DNA of 9,378 bases from an uncultured Collinsella sp. (GTDB lineage: Bacteria > Actinomycetota > Coriobacteriia > Coriobacteriales > Coriobacteriaceae): assembly GCA_900557505.1 (NCBI GenBank), contig USTC01000023.1, positions 1 to 9,378 of the forward strand, in the 5' to 3' direction. A program made the position numbers and the translations under genes. The notes beneath the pieces are model-generated. The model had not been told where the DNA came from. It ran no database searches and saw nothing but the letters and a program-made list of their open reading frames with translations. Shown in pieces: positions 6,315 to 9,378 of this stretch (position 1 is its first letter; every line of letters begins with the position of its first letter).

Positions 6315-6345
6315 TGCTATACGTATCTTTGAATTTAGTATAGCA
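6315..6345 (-). promoter_or_regulatory. toxin-antitoxin promoter and operator
   Basis: TGCTATAC (6315-6322) and GTATAGCA (6338-6345) are perfect 8-bp inverted repeats 15 bp apart. On the minus strand the outer arm contains TGCTATACT, an extended -10 (TGN plus TATACT, at 6342-6337), so a repressor bound here would block RNA polymerase. The nearest good -35, TTGAAA (6368-6363), is 20 bp away, too far for ideal use, but extended -10 promoters need it less. The position, just upstream of the antitoxin ribosome site, fits autoregulation by the RHH protein. Confidence 0.65.
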
Positions 6346-6373
6346 CGAAAGATATGAGCGCATTTCAATGGAA

Positions 6374-6406
6374 ATGGGGGCGCTTCCTCATCGGAAACGC
6401 CCCCAT
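6374..6406 (-). terminator. clpC terminator hairpin
   Basis: ATGGGGGCG (6374-6382) pairs with CGCCCCCAT (6398-6406), and TTCC/GGAA continue the stem after one mismatch, leaving a 5-nt loop. It starts 22 bp beyond the clpC stop. The tail on the minus strand (TTCCATTGAAATG) is only mildly U-rich, so read-through into the toxin-antitoxin operon is possible. Confidence 0.6.
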
Positions 6407-6428
6407 CTTGCAAGGTTATGCTCAATCC

Positions 6429-9071
6429 CTACAGCGCGCCGGAACCGGCTTGCATCATGCCGCCGGGGCCCGAACTCACGCCGCCTCCTACAGGAGCAGC
6501 GTTTCCGGTATGCGGCGCCGCCGGAGCGGTATCGCCCCCGAGTGCACCCGCCGGACGCGGCGCCGGAATCTCACCCGTGCCGTGGCTAAAGACAAACTTG
6601 CCATCGGCCACGTCGCACAGGACGGTATCGCCCTCGCCCCACTCGCCGGCCAGAAGCTCCTCGGACAGCGGGTCCTCGATGAGCTTTTGAATAGCACGGC
6701 GCAGCGGACGCGCACCGTTGGTGAGGTCGGTGCCCTCGGCCACGATCTTGTCATAGGCCGCATCGGTGAGCTTGATGTTCATGCCGTTGGCAATCAAACG
6801 CAGACGCAGGTCGTCCACCAGCAGGTGAGCGATCTTGGTGAGATTCTCGCCCGAGAGCTTCTGGAACACCACGATGTCGTCGATGCGGTTGAGCAGCTCG
6901 GGACGGAACAGGCGCTTGAGTTCGCCCATCGCGCGGCCGCGGATCTCGCTCGACGTGAGACCCTGCTCGCCGGTGGTGCCAAAGCCAACGCTCGCATCCT
7001 GCGCAATCTCGCGGGCGCCCACGTTGGACGTCATGATGATCACGGTGTTGCGGAAGTCGACCGTCTTGCCCTGGCTATCGGTGAGACGGCCCTCTTCCAG
7101 CACCTGCAGCAGGATGTTGAAGATATCGGGGTGCGCCTTCTCGATCTCGTCGAACAGCACAACCGAGTACGGGTGGCGACGAACGGCCTTGGTGAGCTGG
7201 CCGCCCTCGTCGTGACCGACGTAACCCGGAGGGCTACCGATGAGCTTGGAGACCTCGAACTCGCTACCGAACTCGGACATGTCGAAGCTGATAAGCGCGT
7301 CCTTGCTGCCAAAGAGGTACTCGGCGAGCGTCTTGGCGAGCTCGGTCTTACCCGTGCCGGTGGGACCCAGGAAGATAAAGCTGCCGCCGGGGCGACGCGG
7401 ATCCTTGAGCGGCGAGCGGCTGCGGCGCACGGCCTTGGCAACTGCCTCGACAGCCTCATCCTGACCGATGATGCGCGTCTTGAGCACGCTTTCGGCCTGC
7501 AGTAGGCGACGGCTCTCGCTCTCGGTAAGCGAGGACACCGGTACGCCCGAAGTCACGGACACGATGTCGGCAATCTGACTCACATCGATGGTGAGCGGGC
7601 TGGCGTCGAGCTCGGCGGTCCAGGCAGCCTTGGCCTCGGCGAGCTCAATCTCGGCGGCCTTCTGCTGCTCGGTGATCTCGGCGGCCTTGTTCATGTCGTC
7701 GCTCTCGGTAGCCTCCTGCGCGGCGGCCTTGAGCTCCTCGATGCGATGCTCAGCCTCGCGCACCGACTCGGGCGCGCGATTCGCGGCGATGCGAGCGCGG
7801 GCACCGGCCTCGTCGATGAGGTCGATGGCCTTATCGGGCAGGAAGCGATCCTGGATGTAGCGGTTGGAAAGGTTCGCGGCGGCCTCGATAGCACCCTGCG
7901 TATAGCGCACATGGTGGTGCTCCTCGTAGCGCGGCTTGAGCGCGGTCAGGATCTTGACCGTGTCCTCGACGCTCGGCTCCTCGACATCAATGGTCTGGAA
8001 GCGACGCTCGAAGGCCGGGTCCTTGGTGAGGTACTTGCGGAACTCCTCGGCCGTGGTGGCGCCGATAATCTGGAAGGCACCGCGCGCAAGCACGGGCTTG
8101 AGCATGGAACTCGCGTCGATGGAGCCCTCGGCAGAACCGGCACCGATGATGGTGTGCATCTCGTCGATAAACAGGATGACGTCGTCGGCTTCAGTGGCCT
8201 CCTGGATCACGTTCTTGAGGCGCTCCTCAAACTCGCCGCGATACTTGGCACCCGCCACGAGGCCCGGCAGGTCGAGCGTCCAGATATTCTGGTTCATGAG
8301 GTTCTCGGGCACGTTGCCGGCTGCAATCTGCTGCGCCAGGCCCTCGACGATGGCCGTCTTGCCCACGCCGGGGTCACCCAAGATAAGCGGGTTGTTCTTG
8401 GTGCGGCGCGAAAGGATCTCCATCATGCGCTGGACTTCCTTTTCGCGACCAATTACAGGGTCGAGCTCGCCGTCGCGCGCCTTCTGCGTGAGGTTGGTCG
8501 CGAACTGCTTAAGCGTATCGGTGCCACTCCCCTTTTGCTGAGAGGCATCCGAGCCGCTAAAGAACGGCAGACCCGCACCGGGACGACCAGCGCCGGCGCC
8601 GGCGAGCGGACGCTTCTTGTCCTGGTCCTTGGCAGTGAGTTTCTCGATAGCCTTTTTGATGGAAGCGGACGACACACCCAGGCGCATGAGGATGTCCATG
8701 GCCATGCCGTTGCCCTCTTCGACGATGCCGATCAGCAAGTGCTCGGTCGATACGTAGGTCTGGTTGTTCTCACGCGCCACGCGGAAGGAGCGCTCCATCA
8801 CGCTAATGACGAGCGGCGTAAAGGCGAGCTTGGCCGCCTCGGTCTCCTCACTGGGCTCGGGAACCGTGGTCTGGACCTCTTTGAGAGTATCCATGATGTC
8901 ATCGTAGGAGATGTCGAGCGAACGCAGTGCCTCGGCGGCAATGCCCTCGTCCTCCTTGGCAAGCGCGAGCAGCAGGTGCTCGGTGCCCACCTTATTTGAA
9001 TGAAGATCGAGCGCCTCTTGCTTGGCCATAGACATGACCTTACGCGCACGATCGGTAAAACGGTCTAACAT
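6429..9071 (-). CDS. clpC: ATP-dependent Clp protease ATP-binding subunit ClpC
   Basis: ClpC is a hexameric AAA+ unfoldase that feeds damaged or regulatory proteins to ClpP. The 880-residue product has Clp-N repeats (about 1-145), a Gly/Ala-rich linker (150-185), D1 with Walker [10 protein letters not shown] (232-240) and Walker B ILFIDE (299-304), and a coiled UVR-type M region (about 432-485). D2 follows with Walker [10 protein letters not shown] (569-577), Walker B VVLFDE (637-642), the SN of TSNVG as sensor 1, and GARPLRR (786-792) as sensor 2. VGF (695-697) sits where ClpC carries its ClpP-docking tripeptide. The protein continues past the usual end with about 48 residues rich in Gly, Pro and Ala (833-880), including a GPGGMM stretch. 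The start is ATG at 9071, the canonical [10 protein letters not shown], with GAGGA 6 nt upstream; the open extension to 9149 reads through the leader hairpin and is rejected. No ctsR or mcsAB is visible upstream. Confidence 0.96.
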   Translation of the reverse strand: MLDRFTDRARKVMSMAKQEALDLHSNKVGTEHLLLALAKEDEGIAAEALRSLDISYDDIMDTLKEVQTTVPEPSEETEAAKLAFTPLVISVMERSFRVARENNQTYVSTEHLLIGIVEEGNGMAMDILMRLGVSSASIKKAIEKLTAKDQDKKRPLAGAGAGRPGAGLPFFSGSDASQQKGSGTDTLKQFATNLTQKARDGELDPVIGREKEVQRMMEILSRRTKNNPLILGDPGVGKTAIVEGLAQQIAAGNVPENLMNQNIWTLDLPGLVAGAKYRGEFEERLKNVIQEATEADDVILFIDEMHTIIGAGSAEGSIDASSMLKPVLARGAFQIIGATTAEEFRKYLTKDPAFERRFQTIDVEEPSVEDTVKILTALKPRYEEHHHVRYTQGAIEAAANLSNRYIQDRFLPDKAIDLIDEAGARARIAANRAPESVREAEHRIEELKAAAQEATESDDMNKAAEITEQQKAAEIELAEAKAAWTAELDASPLTIDVSQIADIVSVTSGVPVSSLTESESRRLLQAESVLKTRIIGQDEAVEAVAKAVRRSRSPLKDPRRPGGSFIFLGPTGTGKTELAKTLAEYLFGSKDALISFDMSEFGSEFEVSKLIGSPPGYVGHDEGGQLTKAVRRHPYSVVLFDEIEKAHPDIFNILLQVLEEGRLTDSQGKTVDFRNTVIIMTSNVGAREIAQDASVGFGTTGEQGLTSSEIRGRAMGELKRLFRPELLNRIDDIVVFQKLSGENLTKIAHLLVDDLRLRLIANGMNIKLTDAAYDKIVAEGTDLTNGARPLRRAIQKLIEDPLSEELLAGEWGEGDTVLCDVADGKFVFSHGTGEIPAPRPAGALGGDTAPAAPHTGNAAPVGGGVSSGPGGMMQAGSGAL

Positions 9072-9107
9072 GCTAGTTCCTCTTAGACGAGCTAGTTTTT
9101 TCAAACG

Positions 9108-9135
9108 CAAAGCGCCGCCCCGCGGCAGCGCTTTG
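9108..9135 (-). promoter_or_regulatory. GC-rich hairpin in the clpC leader
   Basis: CAAAGCGCCGCC (9108-9119) and GGCAGCGCTTTG (9124-9135) form a 12-bp stem, one pair being a G-U in the minus-strand transcript, closed by a 4-nt loop. It lies 37 bp upstream of the clpC start. On the minus strand it is followed by CGTTTGAAAAAA rather than a U run, so it is not a normal terminator for an upstream gene; on the plus strand the following GTCTCTTTACC is also poor. An mRNA-stability or leader-control element is likelier. Confidence 0.5.
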
Positions 9136-9153
9136 GTCTCTTTACCCATATGG

Positions 9154-9183
9154 AGTATATGTTAACCGTTGGGACCTTTTCCG
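9154..9183 (-). promoter_or_regulatory. possible clpC promoter
   Basis: TATACT (9159-9154, minus strand) is a good -10 hexamer, giving a clpC leader of about 75 nt that contains the hairpin. The -35 window holds only GGAAAA/CGGAAA, a poor match. The palindromes GTTAAC (9161-9166) and CCATATGG (9147-9154) flank the hexamer. No CtsR heptad repeat or HspR HAIR inverted repeat is visible. Confidence 0.35.
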
Positions 9184-9258
9184 CACGGAGCCGCGCGACA
9201 ACGTCTACAAAAAAGGAATCGCTCCGGTCTGTTTGGGGGTCTGGTTTTGAGCTGCTGT

Positions 9259-9330
9259 CTAGCAGGCGGGCTCGACACCCATGTCCTCGGCAACGTCATT
9301 GACGGCATCGGCAGCGGGAGTGCCAACTAA
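9259..9330 (-). pseudogene. C-terminal coding remnant of an unrecognised gene
   Basis: The minus strand reads LVGTPAADAVNDVAED then MGVEPAC and stops at 9259. Composition and codon use resemble the local coding style, but an in-frame TGA (9333-9331) lies immediately upstream and no usable start exists except an ATG giving seven residues. Beyond the TGA, the same frame (TTSRKRNDNVYLFI) is AT-rich and unlike the remnant. I do not recognise the protein. It may be the tail of a gene broken by an insertion near 9330, or chance. After its stop, the remaining bases to the clpC promoter (9160-9258) hold no gene that I can see; a T6 run (9215-9210) might end transcription. Confidence 0.3.
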
Positions 9331-9334
9331 TCAA

Positions 9335-9378
9335 ATGAAAAGATATACATTATCATTTCTTTTCCTGCTGGTTGTCAT
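9335..9378 (+). CDS. possible start of a secreted or membrane protein (cut by window edge)
   Basis: The plus strand from ATG 9335 reads MKRYTLSFLFLLVV and runs off the window. Two basic residues followed by a hydrophobic run are what a signal peptide or first membrane helix looks like. Codons such as AGA, ACA, TTA and TCA are AT-rich, unlike the surrounding genes, which hints at acquired DNA. No clear ribosome binding site precedes the ATG (GTGCCAACTAATCAA). With only 14 codons visible this is a weak call. Confidence 0.25.
   Translation, partial: MKRYTLSFLFLLVV

Noticed and set aside
6304..6363. 20-residue N-terminal extension of the antitoxin
   Set aside because: It would read through the promoter and operator repeat; AAAGGAG before ATG 6303 marks the real start.
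6354..7505. 383-residue open frame on the plus strand
   Set aside because: Lies opposite the second AAA+ domain of clpC and has no domain signature or ribosome site.
7746..8999. 417-residue open frame on the plus strand
   Set aside because: Lies opposite the ClpC N-domain and D1 with their Walker motifs; a shadow despite its length.

Overview
This 9.4 kb window comes from a moderately GC-rich Gram-positive-type chromosome. Its gene content is a DisA c-di-AMP synthase, a ClpC with a UVR-type M region, and two small toxin-antitoxin modules. Together with GC-leaning codon use, this suggests an actinobacterium of the Coriobacteriia, possibly Collinsella-like. That placement is inference from gene content and style, not from a marker gene.

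Layout, left to right. (1) 1-979, minus strand: disA, cut by the left edge inside its C-terminal helix-hairpin-helix domain. (2) 980-1200: a divergent intergenic region whose mntP-proximal half looks like a structured 5' leader, possibly a short manganese riboswitch. (3) 1201-1785, plus: mntP, a six-helix Mn2+ exporter. (4) 1803-1913: a promoter/operator region with a perfect 17-bp inverted repeat and a further related copy. It precedes hipB (1914-2384) and hipA (2388-3692), a type II toxin-antitoxin operon. (5) 3693-3819: hairpins between convergent hipA and pepD. (6) 3820-5277, minus: pepD, an M20-family dipeptidase. (7) 5426-6303, minus: a RelB/DinJ-like ribbon-helix-helix antitoxin followed by a PIN-domain toxin, overlapping by ATGA and preceded by an operator-like inverted repeat on the -10 element. 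(8) 6374-6406: clpC terminator hairpin. (9) 6429-9071, minus: clpC, a complete AAA+ unfoldase with both ATPase domains, a ClpP-docking tripeptide and an unusual Gly/Pro/Ala-rich tail. (10) 9072-9378: clpC leader and promoter region, then a stretch with only a C-terminal coding remnant and the AT-rich start of a possible secreted or membrane protein running off the edge.

clpC and disA belong to one stress cluster in many Gram-positives (clpC-radA-disA). Here both read in the same direction, but radA is not between them. The gap holds two toxin-antitoxin modules, a manganese exporter and a peptidase. The housekeeping themes are protein quality control (ClpC), dipeptide recycling (PepD), DNA-integrity/c-di-AMP signalling (DisA) and metal homeostasis (MntP). 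The accessory themes are HipBA and RelB-PIN. I see no CRISPR array, tRNA, rRNA or complete mobile element.
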